A stretch of DNA of 64,000 bases from Bradyrhizobium liaoningense (GTDB lineage Bacteria; Pseudomonadota; Alphaproteobacteria; Rhizobiales; Xanthobacteraceae): NCBI RefSeq assembly GCF_018130785.1, contig NZ_JAFCJT010000023.1, positions 40,147 to 104,146 on the forward strand, given 5' to 3'. The position numbers were made by a program, and so were the translations under genes. The notes below the pieces were generated by a model, which saw only the letters and a program-made list of their open reading frames with translations, was not told where the DNA came from and ran no database searches. This document shows positions 21,384 to 30,232 of this stretch, in pieces (position 1 is the first letter of the stretch; each line of letters opens with the position of its first letter).

Positions 21384-22190
21384 TCACTTCGCAAACGACC
21401 GCGACGGCGGCAGATGCAGCGCCCAGGCATCGACCTTGTCGCTGGCACGCGGATAAATTTCCGTCACGATCGGATCATGGCCGGGAATGAAACGATCGGG
21501 ATGACCGGCGAGGCGTTCGATCGTCTCCCAGCCCTGCGCCATGTCGCCGATATTGTAGACGATGGGGAACGGGCTCTTGCGCTGCAGATTGGCATAGTAG
21601 TGCGCGGCATCGGACGCCAGCACCACGGAGCCGCGCGCGGTCTCGACCCTGACCACCTGCAAGCCGTCGGAATGGCCGCCGACGCGATGCACGGTGACGC
21701 CGGGCGCTACCTCGCCGTCGCCCGCATAGAAGGTGACGCGCTCGCCATAGACGTGGCGCACCATCTGCGTGACGTGCTCGACCGAGAACGGATGTCGCAG
21801 CAGTCCGTTGCACATGCAGCGTCCCGTCGCGTAAGCCATCTCGCGCTCCTGGAGATGGAAGCGCGCGTTCGGGAAGCGATCGAGATTGCCGGCGTGGTCG
21901 TAATGCAGATGTGTCACGATAATGTCGCGAATGCTTGACGCTGCAACGCCAAAGCGCTCCAGCGCATCGACCGGATTGAGCGTCAGCTTGCGCGCCCGCG
22001 CGCTCGCTTCCTCGGCATTGAAACCGGTATCCACCAGGATGTCGCGGCCGTGCCCTCGGATCAGCCAGACGAAATAGTCGAGATCCTGCGCCGCGCTGTC
22101 ATGCGGGTCGGGCTGAAGAAAATTCATGTTGGGGGTGCGCGGCGTCATGGTCGCATAGCGCAGGGCGTAGATTTCGTAGGCGTTTCCCAT
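21384..22190 (-). CDS. MBL-fold hydrolase, N-acyl-homoserine-lactonase-like
   Basis: A 268-residue metallo-beta-lactamase-fold enzyme. The complete dizinc motif THLHYDHAGN is present, then a conserved histidine in HRVGGHSDGLQVV, an aspartate in VLASDAAHYY and the terminal histidine in FIPGHDPIV. The arrangement matches the AHL-lactonase/AttM-AiiB branch, so quorum-signal or other lactone hydrolysis is the best guess. Length is in the family range. The ATG at 22190 is chosen because upstream in-frame sequence is not protein-like. It is divergent from the caspase-like gene. Confidence 0.85.
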   Translation of the reverse strand: MGNAYEIYALRYATMTPRTPNMNFLQPDPHDSAAQDLDYFVWLIRGHGRDILVDTGFNAEEASARARKLTLNPVDALERFGVAASSIRDIIVTHLHYDHAGNLDRFPNARFHLQEREMAYATGRCMCNGLLRHPFSVEHVTQMVRHVYGERVTFYAGDGEVAPGVTVHRVGGHSDGLQVVRVETARGSVVLASDAAHYYANLQRKSPFPIVYNIGDMAQGWETIERLAGHPDRFIPGHDPIVTEIYPRASDKVDAWALHLPPSRSFAK

Positions 22191-22556
22191 GGTTTTCTTT
22201 TCTGAGTTGGACCTTCGGGGACGATCGAGCGCACCAAGCCATTGTCCGCCGCAAAGGTCAAACACCGGAGGGCTGCGACGGCGTCCAGCCTGCTATGTGA
22301 GACCCCTCACATTTCCCTTGTCGCGGCTGCTCCAGCATCCTGCCGCAGAGTCGAACCAGATGACGTCGAGCAACCCGTGACAGCCCGTTCATTCCCCTCG
22401 CAGCGCGCCCGTGCATCGCGGTCAATTGTCGCGATAATGTCGAATCTCCAAGCGGTTGACGCCCCCCTTCCGCGGTTTGATAATGCATATTGCGTAAGTT
22501 AAGGTCGCCGCGGCGCAAGCTGGTAACGGCGCCTTTTTGGCTGGACCGCGCTGATT
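22191..22556. other. Divergent regulatory region
   Basis: 366 bases between the lactonase-like gene and the caspase-like gene. Apart from the sigma-70-type promoter at 22456-22484 I see no gene or repeat. Reading frames here lack ribosome sites. Confidence 0.5.
22456..22484 (+). promoter_or_regulatory. Sigma-70-type promoter of the caspase-like gene
   Basis: TTGACG and GATAAT are separated by exactly 17 bases. Five of six bases match the consensus in each box. The start point would lie near 22491, giving a leader of roughly 65 bases before the ATG at 22557. Confidence 0.7.
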
Positions 22557-24077
22557 ATGAAAATTCGCTTCCTTTTTCTTCTGCCCCTGCTCGTTTCGCT
22601 CGTCCCGGTTGCGCCATCCCTGGCCGCCGGCGACCGTTATGCGTTGGTCATCGGCAACGCCAAATATCCGGACGCGGACGCCCCGCTGAAGGAACCGCTC
22701 AACGACGCGCGCGACGTCGCCGACGAACTCAAGCGCGACGGCTTTTCCGTTGAAATCGGCGAGAACCTGACCGGCGACGGCATGCGCCGCGCCTTCGACA
22801 AGCTCTACGGCAAGATCAAGCCGGGCTCGGTGGCGCTGGTCTTCTTCAGCGGGTTCGGCATCCAGTCGGCGCGCCAGAGCTACATGCTGCCGATCGACGC
22901 GCAGATCTGGACCGAATCCGACGTGCGCCGCGACGGTTTCAGCCTCGAGACCGTGCTTGGCGAACTCAATACCCGCGGGGCGGGCGTCAAGATCGCGCTG
23001 GTCGATGCCTCCAGGCGCAATCCCTTCGAGCGCCGGTTCCGCAGCTTCTCGGCCGGCCTGACACCGGTCATCGCGCCGAACGGCACGCTGGTGATGTATT
23101 CGGCGGCGCTGGCCTCGGTGGTCTCGGACGCTGGCGGCGAGCACAGCCTGTTCGTCCAGGAACTCCTGAAGGAGATCCGCGTCCCCGACCTGATGGCCGA
23201 GGAGACGCTGAACCGCACCAAGATGGGCGTCACCCGCGCCTCGCGCGGCGAGCAGGTGCCGTGGATCTCCTCTTCGCTCGCCGAAGATTTTTCGTTCATC
23301 CCGAGTGCCGGCGGATCGCGCCCGCCGGTGACGGCACCCCCGCCACTGCCGCCGGTCGTCGCCAACAACCCGCCGCCGGCTCCGCCCGCACCGCCTCCGC
23401 CGCCGAAGCCGGCGGACACGGCAGTTGCACCTGCTCCAGCAGCGGCACCTGCTCCCGCACCGGCGCCCTCGCCGAAGCCGCAGGTCGAGGCCGCCTTGCC
23501 GCCGCCGCCACCGCCGGTGAAACCAGCCGAGACCACCCCCGCGCCGAGCATGGATAGCGGGCCGAGCGCGGCCGTGTTGGCGGAGGATCCGACCATCAAG
23601 GGCCTGACGGCCAAGATCGCCGCCAATCCGGACGACGTGAACGCGCTGTACCGGCGCGGTCAGGTCTATGCCAGCAAGGGCGCCTACAGCCTCGCCATCA
23701 AGGACTTCGACGAGACGCTACGGATCAACTCGAAGGACGTCGAGGCGCTTAACAACCGCTGCTGGACCCGCACCGTGGTCGGCGACCTCCAGGGCGCGCT
23801 GAAGGATTGCAACGAGGCGCTGCGGCTGCGGCCGAATTTCGTCGATGCGCTGGACAGCCGGGGGCTCGTCAATCTGAAATCGGGAGCGGTCAAGAATGCC
23901 ATCGCCGATTTCGACGCAGCCCTGAGGATCAACCCGCGCCTGACCTCATCGCTCTATGGCCGCGGGATTGCCAAGCAGCGCAACGGCTCGGCCCAGGAAG
24001 GCGCGCTCGACATCGCCAACGCCAAGGCGATGGACCCGAACATTGTTCAGGAATTCGCAAGCTACGGAGTACGCTAG
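22557..24077 (+). CDS. Caspase-fold pseudoenzyme with TPR repeats, exported
   Basis: A 506-residue protein: signal peptide (1-24), peptidase C14 caspase-like domain (about 25-255), a Pro/Ala-rich linker (about 265-345) and three TPR-like repeats (about 365-500). In active family members the dyad lies in SGHG and DAC. Here they read SGFG (F100 for His) and DAS (S152 for Cys), so the protein cannot be a cysteine peptidase by the known mechanism. The fold is otherwise intact, which suggests a scaffold or binding role in the periplasm. A paralogue with the same losses is at 51270-52118. An OmpA-family gene follows at 24226. Confidence 0.88.
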   Translation: MKIRFLFLLPLLVSLVPVAPSLAAGDRYALVIGNAKYPDADAPLKEPLNDARDVADELKRDGFSVEIGENLTGDGMRRAFDKLYGKIKPGSVALVFFSGFGIQSARQSYMLPIDAQIWTESDVRRDGFSLETVLGELNTRGAGVKIALVDASRRNPFERRFRSFSAGLTPVIAPNGTLVMYSAALASVVSDAGGEHSLFVQELLKEIRVPDLMAEETLNRTKMGVTRASRGEQVPWISSSLAEDFSFIPSAGGSRPPVTAPPPLPPVVANNPPPAPPAPPPPPKPADTAVAPAPAAAPAPAPAPSPKPQVEAALPPPPPPVKPAETTPAPSMDSGPSAAVLAEDPTIKGLTAKIAANPDDVNALYRRGQVYASKGAYSLAIKDFDETLRINSKDVEALNNRCWTRTVVGDLQGALKDCNEALRLRPNFVDALDSRGLVNLKSGAVKNAIADFDAALRINPRLTSSLYGRGIAKQRNGSAQEGALDIANAKAMDPNIVQEFASYGVR

Positions 24078-24225
24078 TATTTTTTTAAGTCGAGGCCGGA
24101 GACGCCTCGAACCCCTGGCGGCCCAAGGAAGACTAACGAACGGATGCCACAGGCGGCCTTTCCTGGGGGGCCTATTGCAGGAATTTTGGAACCGCGCAGG
24201 TCAGCTGCGCAGGAGGGGACTGGCA

Positions 24226-24897
24226 ATGCGATCGGCTGCAAAGGGATTTACCGCGATCCTGTCCATCATCACAGTCGGCGCCGCTCTGTCGCTGACGACC
24301 CCGCCCGCATTCGCGGGCGACGACGGCAACAGCAAGAACGTCACCGAGGACGAGATCGTCCGCGCGCTGGCACCGCCGCCGAAAAAGCCGTTGACCCGTG
24401 GCCTTTCGATCGCGCCGCAGGCCGATCCCGCGCCCAGTGCGGCGGAAACCAAGCTGATCCAGTCCGTGCGTGGCCGCTCAACGCGCTCGCTTTCGTCGAC
24501 CGAGCGCGAAGAAATCGCGTCGGTGGCCAAGGACAAGCCGAACATCGATCTGGAAATCACGTTCGACTACAACTCGGCCAATATCAGCGCCAAGTCGCTC
24601 GCCTCGGTACAGGCACTCGGTCGCGCGCTGACCAGTCCCGACCTGAGGGGCTCGACCTTCGTGGTTGCCGGCCACACCGACGCCGCCGGCGGCGAGGGCT
24701 ATAATCAGGACCTGTCGGAGCGCCGCGCGGATTCGATCAAGCGCTACCTCATCGACAAGTACGGCATCTCCGCGACCGATCTCGTCACCGTCGGCTACGG
24801 CAAGAGCAAGCTGAAGGACCCGGGCCAGCCGATGGCGGAGGTCAATCGTCGCGTGCAGGTCGTCAACATGGAAAACAAGACCACCGCATCGAAGTGA
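24226..24897 (+). CDS. OmpA-family peptidoglycan-binding protein
   Basis: A 223-residue exported protein. A signal peptide (about 1-30, ending PPAFA) precedes a linker with a Pro-rich patch (ALAPPPKKPLTRGLSI). An OmpA C-terminal domain follows from about residue 105: ITFDYNSANIS, VVAGHTDAAGGEGYNQDLSERRA and VGYGKSKLKDPGQPMAEVNRRVQV, with the Asp and Arg that hold diaminopimelate. It lacks an outer-membrane barrel and probably anchors a complex to the cell wall. The ATG follows AGGAGGGG by seven bases. Its place 148 bases after the dead caspase-TPR gene suggests a shared envelope role. Confidence 0.9.
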   Translation: MRSAAKGFTAILSIITVGAALSLTTPPAFAGDDGNSKNVTEDEIVRALAPPPKKPLTRGLSIAPQADPAPSAAETKLIQSVRGRSTRSLSSTEREEIASVAKDKPNIDLEITFDYNSANISAKSLASVQALGRALTSPDLRGSTFVVAGHTDAAGGEGYNQDLSERRADSIKRYLIDKYGISATDLVTVGYGKSKLKDPGQPMAEVNRRVQVVNMENKTTASK

Positions 24898-24960
24898 GAG
24901 CACGACGTAATCCGTTGAAGTGACAAGTCGTGATGTGGTGTAAAGTCTTGCTTCCAAAGC

Positions 24961-24990
24961 GCGTCCCGCAGCCTTGCGGGACGCCGCTTT
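24961..24990 (+). terminator. Terminator after the OmpA-family gene
   Basis: A ten-pair stem GCGTCCCGCA / TGCGGGACGC with a four-base loop GCCT, followed by the short T-rich stretch cgctttgttt. It lies 63 bases after the stop at 24897. Confidence 0.75.
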
Positions 24991-25057
24991 GTTTCAGGGA
25001 AACGCTCTCTTTGGGCCTCGCGCGGATGGCCGTGAGACAGGCCAGGATGATCCGGCG

Positions 25058-25987
25058 ATGAATTTCACCGAATATCTCAAGCCTGCCGGAACCGTGGCGT
25101 TCGTCGTTGCGCTCGGCATCGGCTATTATCTGTTCGAGCACCGGCGTCGCCCCGAGGCGAAGGAAACGCCGAGCGAGGCGCTCGTCATCGTGACGAAGTC
25201 GACCAACGCCTGTTTTTCCGACCTCGTGCGGGTGACCGGCTTCTTCGTGCCGCGCCGCGAGGCCGTGGTGGTCGCCGACCAGGAAGGCTCCAGGGTAACC
25301 GACCTCTTCGTCACCGAGGGCACCATGGTCACCGAAAATCAGGAGCTGGCGCGCCTGACGGCGCCGCCGCAGATCCCCGGCCAGCCGCAAAGACCCGGCC
25401 CGCAAGGCCCGATCTCGCTGAAGGCGCCCGCGCCAGGCCTCGTCACCGAAGTGCGCACCATCGTCGGCGCGCCCGCCTCGCCGCAAGCCGGCCCGATGTT
25501 CCGCATCGCCGTCAACAACGAGATCGAGCTCGACGCCCAGGTCCCGGCGGTGCACATGCCCAAGCTCAGCCCCGGCGCGACCGTGCGCATCAGCCGCGAC
25601 GACGCGCCCGATTTGATCGGCCGGGTCCGGCTGGTTGCGCCCGAAATCGACCGTGCCACGCAGCTCGGCCGCGTCCGCATCAGCGTCACCAACAATCCAT
25701 CGCTGAAGGTCGGCGTGTTTGCCCGCGCCTCGATCGACGCCAAGCGAAGCTGCGGCGTCTCGATCCCCAAGACCGCGATCGACCATCTCACCGTGCAGGT
25801 CGTCAAAGGCAATATTGTCGAGACGCGCAAGGTGCGGGTCGGGCTGTCGTCCGACAGCGCGACGGAAATCCTGGAAGGCCTCGAGGTCGGCGAAATCGTC
25901 GTGGCCGACGCCGGCTCTTCGCTCCATGACGGCGACCAGATCAAGACCATGTTCGCCGATGAACTCGATCGCACGCGGGTACGCTGA
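25058..25987 (+). CDS. RND efflux periplasmic adaptor (membrane fusion protein)
   Basis: A 309-residue adaptor: an N-terminal membrane anchor (about 10-28, VAFVVALGIGYYLF), then lipoyl/barrel-sandwich halves around residues 55-150 interrupted by a Pro/Gln-rich insert in place of a long coiled-coil hairpin (PPQIPGQPQRPGPQGP), then beta-barrel and membrane-proximal domains. It links the pump at 25987 to an outer-membrane channel, for which no gene is in the window. Its stop TGA overlaps the pump's ATG. The motif CFSDLVRVTG near residue 52 recurs in the orphan adaptor at 50111. Confidence 0.9.
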   Translation: MNFTEYLKPAGTVAFVVALGIGYYLFEHRRRPEAKETPSEALVIVTKSTNACFSDLVRVTGFFVPRREAVVVADQEGSRVTDLFVTEGTMVTENQELARLTAPPQIPGQPQRPGPQGPISLKAPAPGLVTEVRTIVGAPASPQAGPMFRIAVNNEIELDAQVPAVHMPKLSPGATVRISRDDAPDLIGRVRLVAPEIDRATQLGRVRISVTNNPSLKVGVFARASIDAKRSCGVSIPKTAIDHLTVQVVKGNIVETRKVRVGLSSDSATEILEGLEVGEIVVADAGSSLHDGDQIKTMFADELDRTRVR

Positions 25988-28900
25988 TGGCTCTCAATAT
26001 CTCGGCTTGGTCGATCCGCAATCCGCTGCCGTCGGTCGTCTTCTCGATCATCCTCCTGATCCTCGGCTGGGTGTCCTTCACCAAGCTCGCGGTGACGCGG
26101 TTGCCTTCGGCCGACATCCCCGTGATCTCGGTCGTGGTGTCGCAGTTTGGCGCAGCACCGGCTGAGCTCGAATCCCAGGTCACCAAGACGGTTGAAGACG
26201 CCGTCTCCGGCGTCGAGGGCGTCAGGCACATCACCTCCTCGATCACCGACGGCGTGTCGGTGACCACCATCCAGTTCGCGCTGGAAACCAACACCGACCG
26301 CGCGCTCAACGACGTCAAGGACGCGGTGACGCGCGTGCGCTCCAACCTGCCGCAGAACGTCACCGAACCGCTGATCCAGCGCGTCGACGTCATCGGCCTG
26401 CCGATCGTCACCTATGCCGCGATCTCGCCCGGCAAGACGCCGGAGCAGCTCTCTTATTTCGTCGACGACGTGGTCAAGCGCGCGCTGCAAGGCGTGCGCG
26501 GCGTCGCCCAGGTCGAGCGCATCGGCGGTGTCGAACGCGAGATCCTGGTCTCGCTCGATCCGGATCGTTTGCAGGCAATGGGGCTGACTGCAGTCAATGT
26601 CAGCCAGAGTCTGCGCGGCACCAATGTCGACGTCGCCGGCGGCCGCGCCGAGATCGGCAAGAACGACCAGGCGATCCGCACGCTCGCGGGCGCCAAGACG
26701 CTGGGCGATCTCGCCGGCACCATGATCCCGCTGTTCGGCGGCGGCGAGGTCCGGCTCGACGACCTCGGCACCGTCACCGACACCATCGCGGACCGCCGCA
26801 CCTTCGCCCGCTTCAACGGCGAGCCGATCGTCGCGCTCGGCATCAAGCGCTCCAAGGGCGCCAGCGACGTGAAGGTGGCCGAGGCCGTGCAGAAGCGCAT
26901 CGACGCGCTGAAAGCCGCCTATCCCGACGTCGACCTGAAGGTGATCGACACCTCGGTCGATTATACCAACGGCAATTACCACGCGGCGATCTCGACCCTG
27001 TTCGAAGGCGCCATCCTTGCCGTCATCATCGTGCTGCTGTTCCTGCGCGACCTGCGCGCCACCGTCATCGCCGCGATCTCGCTGCCATTGTCGATCTTCC
27101 CCGCGTTCTGGGCGATGGACCTGCTCGGCTTCTCGCTGAACCTCGTCAGCTTCCTCGCCATCACGCTGTCGACGGGTATTCTCGTCGACGACGCCATCGT
27201 CGAGATCGAGAACATTGTCAGGCACATGAACATGGGCAAGTCGCCCTATCGTGCCGCACTCGAAGCCGCAGACGAGATCGGCCTTGCGGTCATCGCGATC
27301 TCGCTGACGATCATCGCGATCTTCGCACCCGCGAGCTTCATGTCCGGCATCGCGGGACAGTTCTTCAAGCAGTTCGGCATCACCGTCTCGGTGCAGGTAT
27401 TCTTCTCGCTGCTCGCGGCGCGCTTCGTCACGCCGGTGCTGGCCGCCTACTTCCTCAAACATAGCAATCACGAAGAGCCGCCGCCCGGCCGTGTGCTGCG
27501 GTCCTATCACAGGATCGTGGCCTGGTCGGTGAAGCACTATTTCATCACGGTGCTGGTCGGCTTCGGCGTCTTCGCCGCCTCGATCTGGAGCATCACGCTG
27601 CTGCCGCAGGGCTTCCTGCCGGCGCAGGACAGCGCGCGCTCGCTGCTTGCCCTCGAGCTGCCGCCGGGCACCCAGCTCGCCTACACCGAAAAGGTCACCG
27701 AGGACATCGTCGCGCGGCTGCGCAAGCGGCCCGAGGTGAAGAGCATCTTCGTCGACGGCGGACGCGTTCCTCCCGGGACGCAGGAAGTCCGGCGCGCCTC
27801 GTTGATCATCAACTACACGCCGAAGGATAGCCGCGACATCACCCAGCGCGAGCTCGAATTCTCGATCAGCCAGGAGCTGGAGAACGTTCCCGACATCCGC
27901 TTCTGGTTCCTCGACGAGAACGGCCTGCGCGCCATCTCGCTGGTCGTGACCGGCGTCGATGCCAACATCGTCAACAACGTCGCCAGCGAACTCGCGACGC
28001 AGATGAAGCGGATTCCGACCGTCTCCAACGTGATCTCGGAAACCACGCTGGAGCGGCCCGAGCTGCGCATCGAGCCCCGCGCCGATCTCGCCGCGCGGCT
28101 CGGCGTCTCGACCGAAAGCCTCTCGCAAACCATCCGCGTCGCCACCATCGGCGACGTCGGCCCCGCGCTCGCGAAGTTCGACGTCGGCGACCGTCTGGTG
28201 CCGATCCGCGTGCAGCTCGAGGATGCCGCACGCGGCAATCTGAAGACGCTCGAGCAGTTGCGCGTGCCGCTCGGCGAGCACGGCGAGAAGGGCGGCGTGC
28301 CGCTCTCGGTCATCGCAGACGTCAAGCTCGACCAGGGTCCGACCAGCATCAACCGCTACGATCGCGAACGGCAGGCGACCGTCGCGGCCGACCTCGTCGG
28401 CTCCGCCGCGCTCGGCGACGCCACCAGGAAGATCTACGATCTGCCGGTGATGAAGAGCCGGCCGAAGGGCGTCAAAGTCTCCCCCTCCGGCGACGCCGAA
28501 AGCCTGAACGAACTGTCCGACGGCTTCGCCACAGCGATCACGGCGGGCCTGATGATGGTCTACGCCGTGCTGGTGCTGCTGTTCGGCACCTTCCTGCAGC
28601 CGATCACCATCCTGTTCTCGCTGCCGCTGTCGATCGGCGGCGCCATCGCCGCGCTGCTGATCACCGGCAAGCAGCTCACGACGCCGGTGTGGATCGGTAT
28701 CCTGATGCTGATGGGCATCGTCACCAAGAACGCGATCATGCTGGTCGAGTTCGCCATCGAATCCATTCGCGCCGGCAAACCGCGCGACGAGGCCATGATC
28801 GATGCCGGCATGAAGCGCGCCCGTCCGATCGTGATGACCACGATCGCGATGGCCGCCGGCATGATGCCGAGCGCGCTCGCGGTCGGCGCCGGCGGCGAGT

Positions 28901-29121
28901 TCCGCTCGCCGATGGCGCTCGCGGTGATCGGCGGCCTGATCTTCTCGACCATCCTGTCGCTGGTGTTCGTGCCGGCGATGTTCATGGTGATGGACGATCT
29001 CGGCGCCCTGATCTGGCGCTTCGCCAAGCGGCTGATCGTGCACAGCGAGGATGCCGAGGGCGCCGATCATCATGGAAAGGTGCCGGATCCGAAGAATGCC
29101 CCGCACCCAGCGGCGGAGTAA
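25987..29121 (+). CDS. RND efflux pump, inner-membrane permease (HAE1 type)
   Basis: A 1044-residue proton-driven transporter of the AcrB/MexF class, with the expected 12 membrane segments and two large periplasmic loops. TM1 begins near WSIRNPLPSVVFSIILLILGW. The TM4 proton-relay acid pair is visible in STGILVDDAIVEIENI, and the TM10-12 repeat half shows GIVTKNAIMLVEFAIE. Full family length with no frameshift. Translation is coupled to the adaptor through the TGATG overlap. Export substrates (drugs, solvents, plant phenolics) cannot be inferred from sequence. Confidence 0.96.
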   Translation: MALNISAWSIRNPLPSVVFSIILLILGWVSFTKLAVTRLPSADIPVISVVVSQFGAAPAELESQVTKTVEDAVSGVEGVRHITSSITDGVSVTTIQFALETNTDRALNDVKDAVTRVRSNLPQNVTEPLIQRVDVIGLPIVTYAAISPGKTPEQLSYFVDDVVKRALQGVRGVAQVERIGGVEREILVSLDPDRLQAMGLTAVNVSQSLRGTNVDVAGGRAEIGKNDQAIRTLAGAKTLGDLAGTMIPLFGGGEVRLDDLGTVTDTIADRRTFARFNGEPIVALGIKRSKGASDVKVAEAVQKRIDALKAAYPDVDLKVIDTSVDYTNGNYHAAISTLFEGAILAVIIVLLFLRDLRATVIAAISLPLSIFPAFWAMDLLGFSLNLVSFLAITLSTGILVDDAIVEIENIVRHMNMGKSPYRAALEAADEIGLAVIAISLTIIAIFAPASFMSGIAGQFFKQFGITVSVQVFFSLLAARFVTPVLAAYFLKHSNHEEPPPGRVLRSYHRIVAWSVKHYFITVLVGFGVFAASIWSITLLPQGFLPAQDSARSLLALELPPGTQLAYTEKVTEDIVARLRKRPEVKSIFVDGGRVPPGTQEVRRASLIINYTPKDSRDITQRELEFSISQELENVPDIRFWFLDENGLRAISLVVTGVDANIVNNVASELATQMKRIPTVSNVISETTLERPELRIEPRADLAARLGVSTESLSQTIRVATIGDVGPALAKFDVGDRLVPIRVQLEDAARGNLKTLEQLRVPLGEHGEKGGVPLSVIADVKLDQGPTSINRYDRERQATVAADLVGSAALGDATRKIYDLPVMKSRPKGVKVSPSGDAESLNELSDGFATAITAGLMMVYAVLVLLFGTFLQPITILFSLPLSIGGAIAALLITGKQLTTPVWIGILMLMGIVTKNAIMLVEFAIESIRAGKPRDEAMIDAGMKRARPIVMTTIAMAAGMMPSALAVGAGGEFRSPMALAVIGGLIFSTILSLVFVPAMFMVMDDLGALIWRFAKRLIVHSEDAEGADHHGKVPDPKNAPHPAAE

Positions 29122-29132
29122 CCGTAACCCCG

Positions 29133-29306
29133 TTGTCGAAAGCGCATACATTTCTGCAAGCGACGTCGGAGAGCCTGACGTCGCGGAGGATCGTCTTCGA
29201 GCCTACAGGTCAGGCCGTGCCGCTGGAGGCCGTCAAAGCATGGGTCGCGAGTTGGGGCTCACCTGGCGAACTACCTCGGCCCACCGGGGACGAAGTGCGC
29301 AAATAA
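29133..29306 (+). CDS. Possible small hypothetical protein
   Basis: A 57-codon frame starting at TTG 29133 with protein-like composition (SLTSRRIVFEPTGQAVPLEAVKAW, ending SPGELPRPTGDEVRK). It lies 12 bases after the pump stop and ends three bases before the convergent CRP-type gene. The only ribosome site, GGAG at 29115, is too far away (14 bases), so coupling to the pump would be needed. It resembles no family I know. Confidence 0.35.
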   Translation: MSKAHTFLQATSESLTSRRIVFEPTGQAVPLEAVKAWVASWGSPGELPRPTGDEVRK

Positions 29307-29309
29307 TCC

Positions 29310-29984
29310 CTACTCGTTGCGCGCGATCGCCGTCAGCTTGGTCATGTTCCTCAGCAGGATGCGGCCGCGCTGGAGATCCAGGATCGCTTCCTTGCGCCAG
29401 GCCTGCAGCTGGCGGTTGACGCTCTCGCGGGCGGCGCCGACGAAGACGCCGAGCTGCTCCTGCGAGATGTGGACTTCCGAGCCGAAATCGGCGGCCAGCG
29501 CGCAGAGCCGCCGTGCCAGCCGCACCGGCAGCGGCTGCAGCATGGATTCTTCCATCCGCTCGCTCTGCCAGCGGATGCGCTGGCACAGCAGCGCGATGAT
29601 CTTGATCGCGACCTTCGGCTCGCGTTCGAGGAAATTGAGAAAATCCTCGCGCCGCAGCACGAACAATTCGCTTGTCTCGCCTGCGGTCGCATCCGCGGTG
29701 CGGCTCTGGCCGTCCAGCACCGCGACCTCGCCGAACAGATCGCCCGGCCCCATGAAGTTCAGGGTCAGACGGCTGCCGTCGGAGGCGCCGGTCTCGATGC
29801 GGACCTGGCCCCGGCGCACGCCGAACAGCGCGTCCCCCGCATCGCCCTTCTGGAACAGCACCTCGCCATTGCCCAGATGCTGGGTGTGGCAGAGATTCGA
29901 CAGCCGCTGGAGCTCGTCTGCGCCGAGATCGGCGAACATCGCGTTCATCTTCAGGATGACCGCAAATTCGGCCTGCTTGCTCAT
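29310..29984 (-). CDS. CRP/FNR family transcriptional regulator (CRP-type)
   Basis: A 224-residue regulator with a cyclic-nucleotide-binding-fold domain (about 10-125; GEVLFQKGDAGDALFGV, PGDLFGEVAVLDGQSRTADA) and a C-terminal helix-turn-helix. The recognition helix ARESVNRQLQ keeps the Arg-Glu...Arg pattern CRP uses to read TGTGA. There is no N-terminal cysteine cluster, so it is not an oxygen-sensing FNR. AAGGA lies eight bases before ATG 29984; a further ATG at 30047 would add 21 residues. A TGTGT-N6-TCACA site lies 92 bp upstream, pointing to autoregulation and possible control of the divergent AsmA gene. Confidence 0.92.
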   Translation of the reverse strand: MSKQAEFAVILKMNAMFADLGADELQRLSNLCHTQHLGNGEVLFQKGDAGDALFGVRRGQVRIETGASDGSRLTLNFMGPGDLFGEVAVLDGQSRTADATAGETSELFVLRREDFLNFLEREPKVAIKIIALLCQRIRWQSERMEESMLQPLPVRLARRLCALAADFGSEVHISQEQLGVFVGAARESVNRQLQAWRKEAILDLQRGRILLRNMTKLTAIARNE

Positions 29985-30076
29985 TTCAATGTCCTTGTGA
30001 ATGTCCTTAACCAGCTTCCTTGGCAAATCGCTTGGAACCATCAACATCAGGATCGCGTAAAACCGCGCCGGAGAAG

Positions 30077-30092
30077 TGTGTCATAAGTCACA
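30077..30092. promoter_or_regulatory. CRP-like binding site
   Basis: TGTGTCATAAGTCACA matches TGTGA-N6-TCACA at nine of ten defined bases. It lies between the CRP-type regulator and the divergent AsmA-family gene, 92 bp from the regulator's start and 140 bp from the AsmA start. Confidence 0.7.
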
Positions 30093-30232
30093 TAACTTTG
30101 CAGCACCCCCCGACTATTTTTACGTGCTTGGAGCCGCTTCCCGTCAGGGGATAAACTGAGGCGCAAAGGACGGGTGCAAAGGACGGTCATTTGCCGGATC
30201 CGACGCCGATTGTCCGTCGTTGGAAAGTCGAC

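Noticed and set aside
25339-29151. A 1270-codon open frame on the minus strand opposite the RND pump and adaptor
   Set aside because: It is a shadow of the plus-strand genes: His/Asp/Arg/Gln-rich without hydrophobic cores or family motifs, as expected opposite GC-rich coding DNA.
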